A DNA stretch of 64,000 nt from Pseudoalteromonas shioyasakiensis (GTDB lineage: Bacteria; Pseudomonadota; Gammaproteobacteria; Enterobacterales; Alteromonadaceae). The notes under the pieces are model-generated. The model worked only from the letters and a program-made list of their open reading frames with translations, searched no databases and had not been told where the DNA came from. The DNA is taken from contig NZ_LRUE01000016.1 in assembly GCF_001550135.1 (NCBI RefSeq), forward strand, positions 1 through 64,000, written 5' to 3'. The position numbers and the translations under genes were made by a program. This document shows, piece by piece, positions 35,769 to 43,301 of the stretch; the first letter of the stretch is position 1; every line of letters begins with the position of its first letter.

Positions 35769-36285
35769 TGCCAGCTCCGTATGCTTTGACTAATATTGCA
35801 TTGGTTAAGGCAATATCAATATTAATGCCATTGCCAAATTGAGCAGGTAAATCATTTGGCTTTACAGTAACGGTAACAAGCTCCCCGGCGATATCAAATG
35901 ACAAAGCTTCGATACCTGTCAGTAATCGCTCTGAGGCAGCACCATCGAGTGAACACATTAAGTTACTACCATTTAAGCTATATACTTCAACCACCTGCGC
36001 AGTTGTTGCAGAGCCATCACAGGCAATGACACCACTTGGCTGAGTAATAGTAATTGTGCTTTTATCTGCACTTATGGTGGGTGTTAGTTGTGTTTGCTTT
36101 ATGCTGCGGTTGAATACTTTACTGGTATAGCGAATCACTTCTTGAGCGTTTTCAAGCTCTTTACTCACTTCAATCGTGCTTTTAATCGCCGAGTAAGACA
36201 AGCTCACCCCAGCTAATAAAAAAGCACCTGCTGCCAATGCCACCATCAGTTCAACTAAGGTAAAACCCTGAACGTGTTTATTCAT
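35761..36285 (-). CDS. pilW: Type IV pilus minor pilin PilW-like
   Basis: A 174-aa prepilin. The leader MNKHVQG is followed by FTLVELMVALAAGAFLLAGVSL, the methylation and helix segment with Glu5. The ATG at 36285 overlaps the pilV stop as ATGA. A GTG two codons upstream is an alternative start. By homology it forms part of the minor-pilin priming complex at the pilus tip. Confidence 0.85.
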   Translation of the reverse strand: MNKHVQGFTLVELMVALAAGAFLLAGVSLSYSAIKSTIEVSKELENAQEVIRYTSKVFNRSIKQTQLTPTISADKSTITITQPSGVIACDGSATTAQVVEVYSLNGSNLMCSLDGAASERLLTGIEALSFDIAGELVTVTVKPNDLPAQFGNGINIDIALTNAILVKAYGAGSV

Positions 36286-36683
36286 GAGCACACCGCCGTT
36301 AAATCAGGGAAACTGGCATTTAGGCTAATTTGATTTTCTGCATTGTCTGTCATGCGCTTATCAACCCAAGCCACATTAACTTGCATATCATCACTGTAAG
36401 TAGCTGGAATAGTCAGCTGATAATCACTAACTTGTGGCGCGAGCGAAGCTCTAAATGTCGCGTCTTGAAAAAGTGCGGTATTGGTTTTTTGAATTTCACA
36501 AATACGCGGCCACAAACGCTCTATGGTGTTTTGCCCTTGAATAAGTGACACGGTGTAATTAAAGCTATTGGTTGCATATTGTAGCGATTTTAGCTGCGCT
36601 GCCGCCAAGCCTAATAATGCGATGCCAGCGATCACCACTGAAATCATCACTTCTAATAATGAAAAGCCTGCCTGCTTATTCAT
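36282..36683 (-). CDS. pilV: Type IV pilus minor pilin PilV-like
   Basis: A 133-aa prepilin. The leader MNKQAG is followed by FSLLEVMISVVIAGIALLGLAAAQLKSLQ, typical of PilV. The ATG at 36683 overlaps the fimT-like stop as ATGA, with GAGG 6 nt upstream. It is a minor pilin of the same operon. Confidence 0.85.
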   Translation of the reverse strand: MNKQAGFSLLEVMISVVIAGIALLGLAAAQLKSLQYATNSFNYTVSLIQGQNTIERLWPRICEIQKTNTALFQDATFRASLAPQVSDYQLTIPATYSDDMQVNVAWVDKRMTDNAENQISLNASFPDLTAVCS

Positions 36684-37132
36684 GCACATCCTCGCTGTGA
36701 ATTTTCTACTAACCAGTTTTGGCCACTTTTAAGCACACACATCACGTAATCTGTGGTGTTTGTGTGTTCATCTTTCACTAAAATTTCAGCTTGTTTATCA
36801 ACTTCACCACTGGCACTAATGGCCAATGCGACTAAGTTGACGGTAACTCCGCTTTTTGTGACCGAAAATTCTTTTAAAACTGTGTCTACCCCGCCCTCGT
36901 TGAGGGTCACTTGCCAGCTATTATTACTGACAACTAGGTTAATAGGTTTGTCGCGTTTGACCGCTTCACTGCGTGCAAATTTATAGGCGCTATTTAATTG
37001 ATTTGCAGTTGTTACCACGCGATCTTGCAAAATTTGTTGGCTAAAAGACGGAAAAGCAAGAGCTGCCATAATGCCAATAACACTCAGCACAACCATTAAC
37101 TCAATTAAGGTAAACCCTGCAATTCGACGCAA
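36680..37132 (-). CDS. fimT: GspH/FimT-family minor pilin
   Basis: A protein of about 150 aa. The leader MRRIAG is followed by FTLIELMVVLSVIGIMAALAFPSFSQQI, and the body has the GspH/FimT pattern (ARSEAVKRDKPINLVVSNNSWQV). I prefer the TTG at 37132, which follows GGGAG by 8 nt and the pilE-like stop by 5 bp. The frame is also open from a TTG at 37150. Confidence 0.82.
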   Translation of the reverse strand: MRRIAGFTLIELMVVLSVIGIMAALAFPSFSQQILQDRVVTTANQLNSAYKFARSEAVKRDKPINLVVSNNSWQVTLNEGGVDTVLKEFSVTKSGVTVNLVALAISASGEVDKQAEILVKDEHTNTTDYVMCVLKSGQNWLVENSQRGCA

Positions 37133-37137
37133 TTGTG

Positions 37138-37542
37138 TTACTCCCAGCAATCACTAAATGAAGCGCTATAACTACCATCATGTTTAACGGTTAAGTCACC
37201 ACAGCGATCACTTGCTTGCGCCGAACCCGATTTAGGAGCGGCTTTTAAACTGTAGCCACGATTTTTAAAGTCGCTTACAGCACCTGATACTTTATCTGTT
37301 GCTGTGTAGGTAAAGGTGTAATAGTCGGTATTTTGGGTTACGAATGCATTAGGGTAGCCGCCATTTCGTGAATAAATACGTTCAAGGCTGGCGCTGTATT
37401 GCAGTAACTCTTGTTGAATATCAGCACGGCGACTACGTTGCATGTGCTCAGTGTAAGCAGGCAATGCTACGCTATATAAAATCCCTAAAATAGCGATCAC
37501 GATAAGAATTTCTACTAATGTAAAGCCTGTTTGTTTACCCAT
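37138..37542 (-). CDS. pilE: PilE-like type IV (minor) pilin
   Basis: A 134-aa prepilin from the ATG at 37542. The leader MGKQTG is followed by FTLVEILIVIAILGILYSVALPAYTEHMQRSRRADIQQELLQYSASLERIYSRNGGYP, the PilE pattern. Two C-terminal cysteines (CGDLTVKH...DCWE) form the expected D-loop. A TTG at 37569 with AAGGGG six nt away is an alternative start that gives a 15-residue leader. It is the first gene of the minor-pilin operon, behind a near-consensus promoter. Confidence 0.85.
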   Translation of the reverse strand: MGKQTGFTLVEILIVIAILGILYSVALPAYTEHMQRSRRADIQQELLQYSASLERIYSRNGGYPNAFVTQNTDYYTFTYTATDKVSGAVSDFKNRGYSLKAAPKSGSAQASDRCGDLTVKHDGSYSASFSDCWE

Positions 37543-37600
37543 TCCATGTGGTACTAATGCACTTTTCAACCTCAACCCCTTAATACTTTTTAACCAGCAC

Positions 37601-37629
37601 AATATAAATGACAGCGTTGTCAGTGTCAA
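37601..37629 (-). promoter_or_regulatory. Near-consensus sigma-70 promoter of the minor-pilin operon
   Basis: TTGACA (37629-37624), a 17-bp spacer and TATATT (37606-37601) place transcription start near 37594. The spacer holds the dyad TGACA-N4-TGTCA, a possible operator. The 37630-37826 region upstream is A/T-rich with no gene or RNA recognised. Confidence 0.7.
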
Positions 37630-37826
37630 TTTTAACCAATTTACTTTTACTCATTCGATTATACTGATAAGAACAAGAAAATTAAGAAAAAAGAATGTAT
37701 GTTTGTAAAATAGGTAATCTTATAGGATGGTATTTATATGTTTAAAATATAGAAACCAATACTATTGGATGATCAACGAAGAAGCAATAGCGGCACAAAA
37801 TGCTACAATTTATAAATTTCGGGCAC

Positions 37827-37857
37827 AAAAAAGCCGCACCTAAGTGCGGCTTTTTTT
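37827..37857. terminator. Terminator of the rpsF-rplI operon
   Basis: The stem AAGCCGCAC/GTGCGGCTT with a 4-nt loop is flanked by A6 and T7, so it works in both directions. It lies 15 bp after the rplI stop. Confidence 0.93.
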
Positions 37858-37871
37858 ACTTAATATTGCTA

Positions 37872-38324
37872 TTAAGCTTCAGCGATAACGATTACTTTGA
37901 TAGTAGCCGATACGTCTGAGTGTACTGCGATTGCTACGTCAAATTCGCCAGTCTCACGGATAGTACCTAGAGGTAAACGAACTTCTGATTTAGCAACTTC
38001 AACGCCAACAGCTGAAATAGCTTCAGCGATGTCGCGAGTACCGATAGAACCGAATAACTTGCCTTCGTCACCAGCTTTAGAAACTAGTGTAACTTCAGCT
38101 AATGCTTCTAACTTGTCAGCGCGAGCTTGAGCAGCAGCTAGATCTTCAGCGATCTTAGCTTCTAAATCAGCACGACGTGCTTCGAAAGTTTCGATGTTAG
38201 CTTTAGTTGCAGGAACTGCCTTACCTTGTGGGAAAAGGAAGTTACGTGCGAAGCCAGATTTAACTACAACCTGGTCACCTAGGCCACCTAGGTTTGCGAT
38301 CTTGTCTAGTAGAATAACTTGCAT
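37872..38324 (-). CDS. rplI: 50S ribosomal protein L9
   Basis: 150 aa, with the N-terminal [40 protein letters not shown], the long connecting helix (about 41-75) and the C-terminal rRNA-binding domain. It is the last gene of rpsF-priB-rpsR-rplI. Confidence 0.98.
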   Translation of the reverse strand: MQVILLDKIANLGGLGDQVVVKSGFARNFLFPQGKAVPATKANIETFEARRADLEAKIAEDLAAAQARADKLEALAEVTLVSKAGDEGKLFGSIGTRDIAEAISAVGVEVAKSEVRLPLGTIRETGEFDVAIAVHSDVSATIKVIVIAEA

Positions 38325-38359
38325 GTCTCTACACCTTTTAAAAACTGTTAATCCGCTGC

Positions 38360-38587
38360 TTACTTATGTAAGTCAGTGTATGGAAGAAGGGCTAAGTAGC
38401 GAGCACGCTTGATAGCAGTTGCTAGCTGACGCTGATATTTAGCGCTAGTACCTGTGATACGGCTAGGTACGATTTTGCCACTTTCTGTAACATAGTTTCT
38501 AAGAGTAGCTAGATCTTTATAATCGATTTGTTGTACGCCTTCCGCTTTAAAGCGGCAGAACTTACGACGTCTGAAATAACGTGCCAT
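38360..38587 (-). CDS. rpsR: 30S ribosomal protein S18
   Basis: 75 aa, the usual length, starting [33 protein letters not shown] and ending in the basic [22 protein letters not shown] tail. It forms a heterodimer with S6, encoded in the same operon. Confidence 0.98.
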
Positions 38588-38599
38588 GAGTAAAATTCC

Positions 38600-38926
38600 T
38601 CAAAAAATTCTTTCTATATGTTGAGCATGCAAGACCAATTGGCTTAAGCCGTTTCGGCCTTCGTGACGGTTTAAAAACCCCGTCACTTGCACTTGTTGCC
38701 CAACGTGCAATTGTTGAGTTTGTTGTTGCATTGGCGTGCCGCTGGCAACAACTTGAAGCCTGACATAACTATTACGGTTAAGGTCTGCTTCAACTTGCAT
38801 CGATTTATGTTCAAGAACAAAAATACAATGCGGTATACCAGCAGGGCTTTGACTATATTTAGGTGTTTTACAAACAACCCCAGATAATGTCAGCTGATTC
38901 ATATAAGGATTAAGCGGTTGGCTCAT
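38600..38926 (-). CDS. priB: Primosomal replication protein PriB
   Basis: A 108-aa single-stranded-DNA-binding OB-fold protein of the replication-restart primosome. Key blocks are NQLTLSGVVCKTPKYSQSPAGIPHCIFVLEHKS and the C-terminal GLSQLVLHAQHIE. The ATG at 38926 follows a weak GAG SD. An ATG at 38902 would align better with the E. coli start (104 aa). It sits between rpsF and rpsR as in enterobacteria. Confidence 0.95.
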   Translation of the reverse strand: MSQPLNPYMNQLTLSGVVCKTPKYSQSPAGIPHCIFVLEHKSMQVEADLNRNSYVRLQVVASGTPMQQQTQQLHVGQQVQVTGFLNRHEGRNGLSQLVLHAQHIERIF

Positions 38927-38969
38927 CTTTTTGTCTCAACTGCAAGCGCCATGCTTGAACTCAAAACGA

Positions 38970-39311
38970 TTAAGCAGCTGGTGCTTCTTTCTTCTCTTCT
39001 TTCGCAAGAGGAGATGCTTCAGTTACAGCGTCTTTAGTACGCATAACTAAGTTACGAAGCACTGCATCGTTGTAGCGGAAAGTAGTTTCTAGCTCGCTGA
39101 TTACTTCAGTAGGTGCTTCAACGTTCATAAGAACATAATGAGCTTTGTGAAGCTTGTCGATTGGGTAAGCCAATTGACGACGGCCCCAGTCTTCAAGACG
39201 GTGGATAGTACCACCAGCTTCAGTGATAGAACCAGTATAACGTTCGATCATACCAGGTACTTGCTCACTCTGATCAGGGTGAACCATGAATACGATTTCG
39301 TAATGACGCAT
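38970..39311 (-). CDS. rpsF: 30S ribosomal protein S6
   Basis: 113 aa; [25 protein letters not shown] and [27 protein letters not shown] are diagnostic. E. coli S6 ends in Glu-Glu, the site RimK extends with glutamate. This protein ends [10 protein letters not shown], with no terminal Glu, although rimK is present in the same window. It is the first gene of its operon. Confidence 0.98.
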   Translation of the reverse strand: MRHYEIVFMVHPDQSEQVPGMIERYTGSITEAGGTIHRLEDWGRRQLAYPIDKLHKAHYVLMNVEAPTEVISELETTFRYNDAVLRNLVMRTKDAVTEASPLAKEEKKEAPAA

Positions 39312-39396
39312 GGATATTCCTTACGGTTAATAGAGCCTTCTACCGTTTCGGCCAGTCGGTTTAAGGCAAGGAATTAAATTTAATAAGCCGAAATGA
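39312..39396 (-). promoter_or_regulatory. rpsF leader, candidate S6:S18-binding motif
   Basis: The 85-nt leader can pair ACCG with CGGT around GACTGGCCGAAA and ACGGT with ACCGT nearer the start, mutually exclusive or pseudoknotted folds. An S6:S18-binding leader is known before rpsF in many bacteria. I could not verify the consensus by eye. AAGGA precedes the ATG. Confidence 0.4.
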
Positions 39397-39402
39397 GCGC
39401 GC

Positions 39403-39431
39403 ATTTTACGCTTAGATTGATAATTAAGCAA
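39403..39431 (-). promoter_or_regulatory. rpsF operon promoter with GC-rich discriminator
   Basis: TTGCTT (39431-39426), a 17-bp spacer and TAAAAT (39408-39403) are followed directly by GCGCGC, the kind of GC-rich discriminator typical of ppGpp/DksA-repressed ribosomal promoters. Confidence 0.65.
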
Positions 39432-39493
39432 GATAAAACAGCAAGCCAAGCTAGATTATTGTGCTCTATTAAGATTTTCTAAACGCTAAAAAC

Positions 39494-39520
39494 AAAAAAC
39501 CCAGCCGAGGCTGGGTTTTT
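39494..39520. terminator. Terminator after rpmB-rpmG
   Basis: The stem AACCCAGC/GCTGGGTT lies between A and T runs, 19 bp after the rpmG stop. Confidence 0.92.
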
Positions 39521-39538
39521 GAATTCTGAAAACTAAAA

Positions 39539-39694
39539 TTACTTGATTTTAGCTTCTTTGAAAATCACGTGTTTACGAGCTTTAGGATCGTATTTTTTGA
39601 TTTCCATTTTTTCAGGCATGTTACGCTTGTTCTTGTCGGTAGTGTAGAAAAAACCAGTACCAGCAGTTGAAACTAAACGGATCTTATCGCGCAT
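39539..39694 (-). CDS. rpmG: 50S ribosomal protein L33
   Basis: A short gene of 51 aa, translated as [20 protein letters not shown] followed by [20 protein letters not shown] and [11 protein letters not shown]. This is the cysteine-free (zinc-independent) form of L33. It follows rpmB by 11 bp. Confidence 0.97.
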   Translation of the reverse strand: MRDKIRLVSTAGTGFFYTTDKNKRNMPEKMEIKKYDPKARKHVIFKEAKIK

Positions 39695-39705
39695 GATTCA
39701 GTTCC

Positions 39706-39942
39706 TTAAACTTTTTCGCCACGAGCACGGATTTCTGTAAGAACCGCGTCGATGCCTTTTTTATCGATAATACGCATACCTTTAGTAGTAGTGCGTAGTG
39801 TTACAAAACGTTTTTCACTTTCAACCCAAAAACGGTGAGTTTGTAGGTTAGGTAGGAAACGACGTTTAGTCGCGTTTCTCGCGTGTGAACGGTGGTTACC
39901 AACCGCTGGACGCTTACCTGTAACTTGACATACTTTAGACAT
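39706..39942 (-). CDS. rpmB: 50S ribosomal protein L28
   Basis: 78 aa, the E. coli length: [34 protein letters not shown] at the N-terminus and the basic C-terminus [16 protein letters not shown]. It is the first gene of rpmB-rpmG, behind a promoter with a GC-rich discriminator. Confidence 0.98.
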   Translation of the reverse strand: MSKVCQVTGKRPAVGNHRSHARNATKRRFLPNLQTHRFWVESEKRFVTLRTTTKGMRIIDKKGIDAVLTEIRARGEKV

Positions 39943-40026
39943 GTCTATATATCTCCAATAACTTCGCTCGAGCTTAATTTTCCCTTAGGCCAGTATTTGT
40001 GCCCCGGGATAAATCGAAGGGCGCTC

Positions 40027-40055
40027 TTTATACAGCTTATACAGGCAAAGATCAA
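40027..40055 (-). promoter_or_regulatory. rpmB-rpmG promoter
   Basis: TTGATC (40055-40050), a 17-bp spacer and TATAAA (40032-40027) are followed by GAGCGCCC, a GC-rich discriminator, about 85 bp before rpmB. The remaining gap to radC (40056-40215) holds nothing else recognised. Confidence 0.65.
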
Positions 40056-40215
40056 GTAACAGATCTTATCCAATCAGCTCATGTGTAAATTTGATAGCGG
40101 CTAATTATAAAGATCGAATGCCCTTAGGGAAAGTAAAAACTGCATTTAAATTAAACTAATTTCTAAAATCGCCCTAAACTGCTCATTTTTAACACACTCT
40201 CTAATACAGTTGGCT

Positions 40216-40890
40216 CTATATAAGCCCTCTTTCAGCAAACGAAACACAATTTTCACCACCCACTATGATGTGATCCAGCACATTTATGTCAATTAAGGCT
40301 AAGGCTTGCTGTAATTTTGTGGTGATTAATTTATCGGCCTGACTAGGTTCAGCAACCCCACTTGGGTGGTTATGAGCAAGTATCAGAGCCGCCGCATTAT
40401 TACGCAGTGCAGCTTTAACAACTTCGCGTGGGTAAACAGAAGCGGCATTAATAGTGCCGTAAAAAAGTATTTCGTCTTTAATTAGCTGGTTTTGACTATC
40501 TAAGTACAGCACCATAAATACTTCTTGCTGTAAGCCTCGCAGCTGAATAGTTAAATAGTCATACACTGCTTGCGGCGAAGTAAATAGCGCCTCGCGCTTA
40601 CATTGCTCAAGCATATAGCGCCGGCTTAGCTCAAGTACCGCTTGAAGCTGCACATACTTAGCAGCTCCTAAACCCTTTTGGGCACAAAACTCTTGTTCAG
40701 ATGCATTAAATAAGTTGTGCAAAGTGCTGTTTATATCGAGCAGGTGCTCAGCCAGCTCAATGGCATTCATGCCCGGCACACCGGTACGTAAGAAGATTGC
40801 TAATAACTCTGCATCTGAGAGTGCTTTGGCGCCTTGGGCAAGTAACTTCTCCCGCGGCCTTGCTGATAAAGGTAGATCGGTTAATGGCAT
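40216..40890 (-). CDS. radC: RadC (YicR) JAMM/MPN-domain protein
   Basis: A 224-aa protein with an N-terminal helix-hairpin-helix (about 35-75) and a JAMM metal motif [17 protein letters not shown] (His-x-His-x7-Asp). It was historically linked to DNA repair, but its function is unsettled. The ATG at 40890 ([17 protein letters not shown]) has AAGGA upstream and matches family length. The frame is open to 40944. It is divergent from coaBC, a conserved neighbour pair. Confidence 0.92.
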   Translation of the reverse strand: MPLTDLPLSARPREKLLAQGAKALSDAELLAIFLRTGVPGMNAIELAEHLLDINSTLHNLFNASEQEFCAQKGLGAAKYVQLQAVLELSRRYMLEQCKREALFTSPQAVYDYLTIQLRGLQQEVFMVLYLDSQNQLIKDEILFYGTINAASVYPREVVKAALRNNAAALILAHNHPSGVAEPSQADKLITTKLQQALALIDINVLDHIIVGGENCVSFAERGLI

Positions 40891-41034
40891 TGCTTCATCC
40901 TTAAAACAACTATTCCACTTATTAAACTGTACTATAAAATCCAATTTTTTCCTGTCTGTATAAAAGAAAACTTCATGCTATCGGTAAAGATTTGCTATCG
41001 TTAGCCCATATCGACAAAGGTTAAATTTCACGTA

Positions 41035-42228
41035 ATGACAAAATCAGTAAATAAAAAAATCCTGCTAGGTATGAGTGGTGGTATTGCAGCCTATAAATGC
41101 GCAGAACTTGTTCGCCGTTTAAAAGATCAAGGCTGTGAAGTAAAAGTCGTCATGACCGACTCAGCAAAACACTTTATTACTCCTTTAACTATGCAAGCGG
41201 TTAGCGGTGAGATTGTTTCTGATTCATTACTCGACCCAGCAGCAGAAGCCGCAATGGGTCATATCGAATTTGCCAAATGGGCAGACCTTATTTTAGTCGC
41301 CCCTGCAACCAGTAATATTTTAGCGAAAATGGCGATGGGTATTGCGGATGACTTACTAACAACCCTACTACTGGCTACCCCTGCAAAGGTAGCGGTTGCG
41401 CCTGCAATGAACCAACAAATGTATGCCCACCCTGCTACACAAGCAAATCTTGCCACACTAAGTGAGCGCGGCGTGGCTATTTGGGGCCCTGGTAAAGGCG
41501 AGCAAGCTTGTGGTGATGTAGGCGCAGGCCGTATGTTAGAGCCTCATGAGTTAGTCGCGCTTTGTACACAACCTGAAGTAGAGCCATTACTTAAAGGCAA
41601 AACCATCACGATTACTGCAGGACCAACCCGAGAAGCCCTCGACCCAGTTCGTTATATCTCTAACCACAGCTCAGGCAAAATGGGTTATGCCCTTGCAGAA
41701 GCTGCACTTGCGCTAGGTGCAAAGGTAAATCTGATTTCAGGCCCCGTAACAATTAAAGCACCTGCCAATGCCCTGCTTACTAATATAGAAAGTGCTGAGC
41801 AATTACTCGCTGCCTCAATGAAGCTAGCCGCGCAATCGGATGCTTTTATTGGCTGTGCAGCAGTGGCTGATTACCGTGCAGCTGCAATTCATGAGCAAAA
41901 GATGAAAAAGCAAGGTGATGAACTGACCCTTACCTTAGTTAAAAACCCAGATGTTATCGCTAACGTCGCTGCGCTTAGCGAAAACCGCCCTTATACCGTT
42001 GGCTTTGCGGCAGAGACTCAAGATGTTGCAAGCTATGCTCAAGGTAAATTAAAGAACAAAAACCTCGATATGATCTGCGCAAATGACGTATCAAAAGAAG
42101 GCCTTGGCTTTAATTCTGATCATAATGCTTTAACACTCTTCTGGCACAATGAGCAGCTAGATTTAGCAATGGGAAGTAAAAAAGATTTAGCCATGAGCGT
42201 AATGACTGAGCTTGCCAAGCGTTTGTAA
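41035..42228 (+). CDS. coaBC: Bifunctional phosphopantothenoylcysteine decarboxylase/synthetase
   Basis: A 397-aa coenzyme A biosynthesis enzyme. The N-terminal flavin-dependent decarboxylase CoaC (about 1-190) has [18 protein letters not shown], catalytic His in [13 protein letters not shown], and PAMNQQMY. The C-terminal CTP-dependent synthetase CoaB (about 190-397) has [29 protein letters not shown]. In E. coli dut follows; here slmA follows directly. Confidence 0.97.
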   Translation: MTKSVNKKILLGMSGGIAAYKCAELVRRLKDQGCEVKVVMTDSAKHFITPLTMQAVSGEIVSDSLLDPAAEAAMGHIEFAKWADLILVAPATSNILAKMAMGIADDLLTTLLLATPAKVAVAPAMNQQMYAHPATQANLATLSERGVAIWGPGKGEQACGDVGAGRMLEPHELVALCTQPEVEPLLKGKTITITAGPTREALDPVRYISNHSSGKMGYALAEAALALGAKVNLISGPVTIKAPANALLTNIESAEQLLAASMKLAAQSDAFIGCAAVADYRAAAIHEQKMKKQGDELTLTLVKNPDVIANVAALSENRPYTVGFAAETQDVASYAQGKLKNKNLDMICANDVSKEGLGFNSDHNALTLFWHNEQLDLAMGSKKDLAMSVMTELAKRL

Positions 42229-42340
42229 AAATGCTGGAAAGAAACTGAATAAAACATTAACATAAGCCACTCATTTGCACAAAAAATGGCTTGTCTGACT
42301 CCCAACAGCGCAAGTAATAAATTATAAGAAAGGAATGGTC

Positions 42341-42928
42341 ATGCCTGCGACAAAAAGAAGTAATCGCAAAGAGCAGATTCTGCAAGCACTCGCACAAATG
42401 TTAGAAACCAGCCCAGGTCAACGTATCACCACCGCAAAACTCGCGGCTGAGGTAGGTGTGTCTGAAGCTGCGTTATATCGTCATTTTCCGAGTAAAGCAC
42501 GGATGTTTGAGGGCCTAATCGAGTTTATTGAAGATACCCTGTTATCACGCATTAACCTCATTTTAGAAAATGAGAAAGAAAGCCAAACACGTGTATACAA
42601 TATTTTGCTGTTATTGCTAGCCTTCGCCGAGAAAAACCCGGGCATTACCCGCATTTTGACCGGTGATGCCTTACAAGGTGAACAAGAGCGTTTACGTGAA
42701 CGTGTACAAGGCTTATTTGAAAAGCTAGAAACTCAGTTCAAGCAAGTGCTACGCGAACGCAAACTTCGCGAAGGTAAAGCATTCCAGTCAGACGAAAGCA
42801 CCCTAGCCAACTTCTTACTCGCCTATGTAGAAGGTAAGATGAACCAATTCGTGCGCAGCGACTTCAAAGCAAAACCAAGTGCACAATTTGAAAAACAATG
42901 GCCAGAACTACAAAAGATTTGGTTGTAG
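42341..42928 (+). CDS. slmA: Nucleoid occlusion factor SlmA
   Basis: A 195-aa TetR-family DNA-binding protein that blocks FtsZ ring assembly over the chromosome. The HTH is [35 protein letters not shown], followed by the SlmA-specific [24 protein letters not shown]. The ATG at 42341 has AAGGA 7 nt away; an ATG six bases earlier is too close to the SD. It is 112 bp after coaBC, with dut missing from the usual coaBC-dut-slmA order. Confidence 0.96.
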   Translation: MPATKRSNRKEQILQALAQMLETSPGQRITTAKLAAEVGVSEAALYRHFPSKARMFEGLIEFIEDTLLSRINLILENEKESQTRVYNILLLLLAFAEKNPGITRILTGDALQGEQERLRERVQGLFEKLETQFKQVLRERKLREGKAFQSDESTLANFLLAYVEGKMNQFVRSDFKAKPSAQFEKQWPELQKIWL

Positions 42929-42935
42929 TGAGTTG

Positions 42936-43034
42936 CTAGGGGAAAGAGTAAAGTTGGAGCTGTCAGCCTTCAGCCGTCAGCTATCAGATTGAATTCCAAA
43001 CAGTTAGCGAGCTTCTAGGGGAAAGAGTAAAGTT
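42936..43034. repeat. Heptamer-based direct repeats and TCAGCNN tract
   Basis: CTAGGGGAAAGAGTAAAGTT occurs at 42936-42955 and again at 43015-43034. Between them four heptamers TCAGCCT, TCAGCCG, TCAGCTA, TCAGATT lie at 42963-42990. No gene was found in this 373-bp gap (42929-43301). Confidence 0.8.
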
Positions 43035-43136
43035 AGCAAGCTGCTTTCTAACTTTCCTCATTCTTTTCTCATTCACTTCTCTTTGTGCAATTTTTTCTCG
43101 TGAAATAAATTTCACGCCTACAAGCTTTAATCTCGC

Positions 43137-43206
43137 TAACTTTCCCCTAGCAACTTTCCCCTAGCAACTTTCCCCTAGCAACTTTCCCCTCGTAACTTCC
43201 CCCTTC
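43137..43206. repeat. Five-unit 14-mer array (two heptamers per unit)
   Basis: Units of 14 bp, consensus CAACTTTCCCCTAG, occur in tandem five times (43137-43206). The last two diverge. The unit is the reverse complement of CTAGGGG-AAAGTTG, the words of the direct repeats at 42936 and 43015. The array lies about 95 bp before the S9 peptidase start. Confidence 0.85.
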
Positions 43207-43301
43207 CACCTCCCCAAACACGCCACTTATCGTATCTACTCGAATTGTTTATTAAAAACGCTACACTGGGTGCATCAATTTAAAAACAACGAGAAAGATG
43301 A

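Noticed and set aside
37630..37826. Possible small RNA or gene between the pilin promoter and the rplI terminator
   Set aside because: A/T-rich sequence with no promoter-terminator pair, ORF or recognisable structure.
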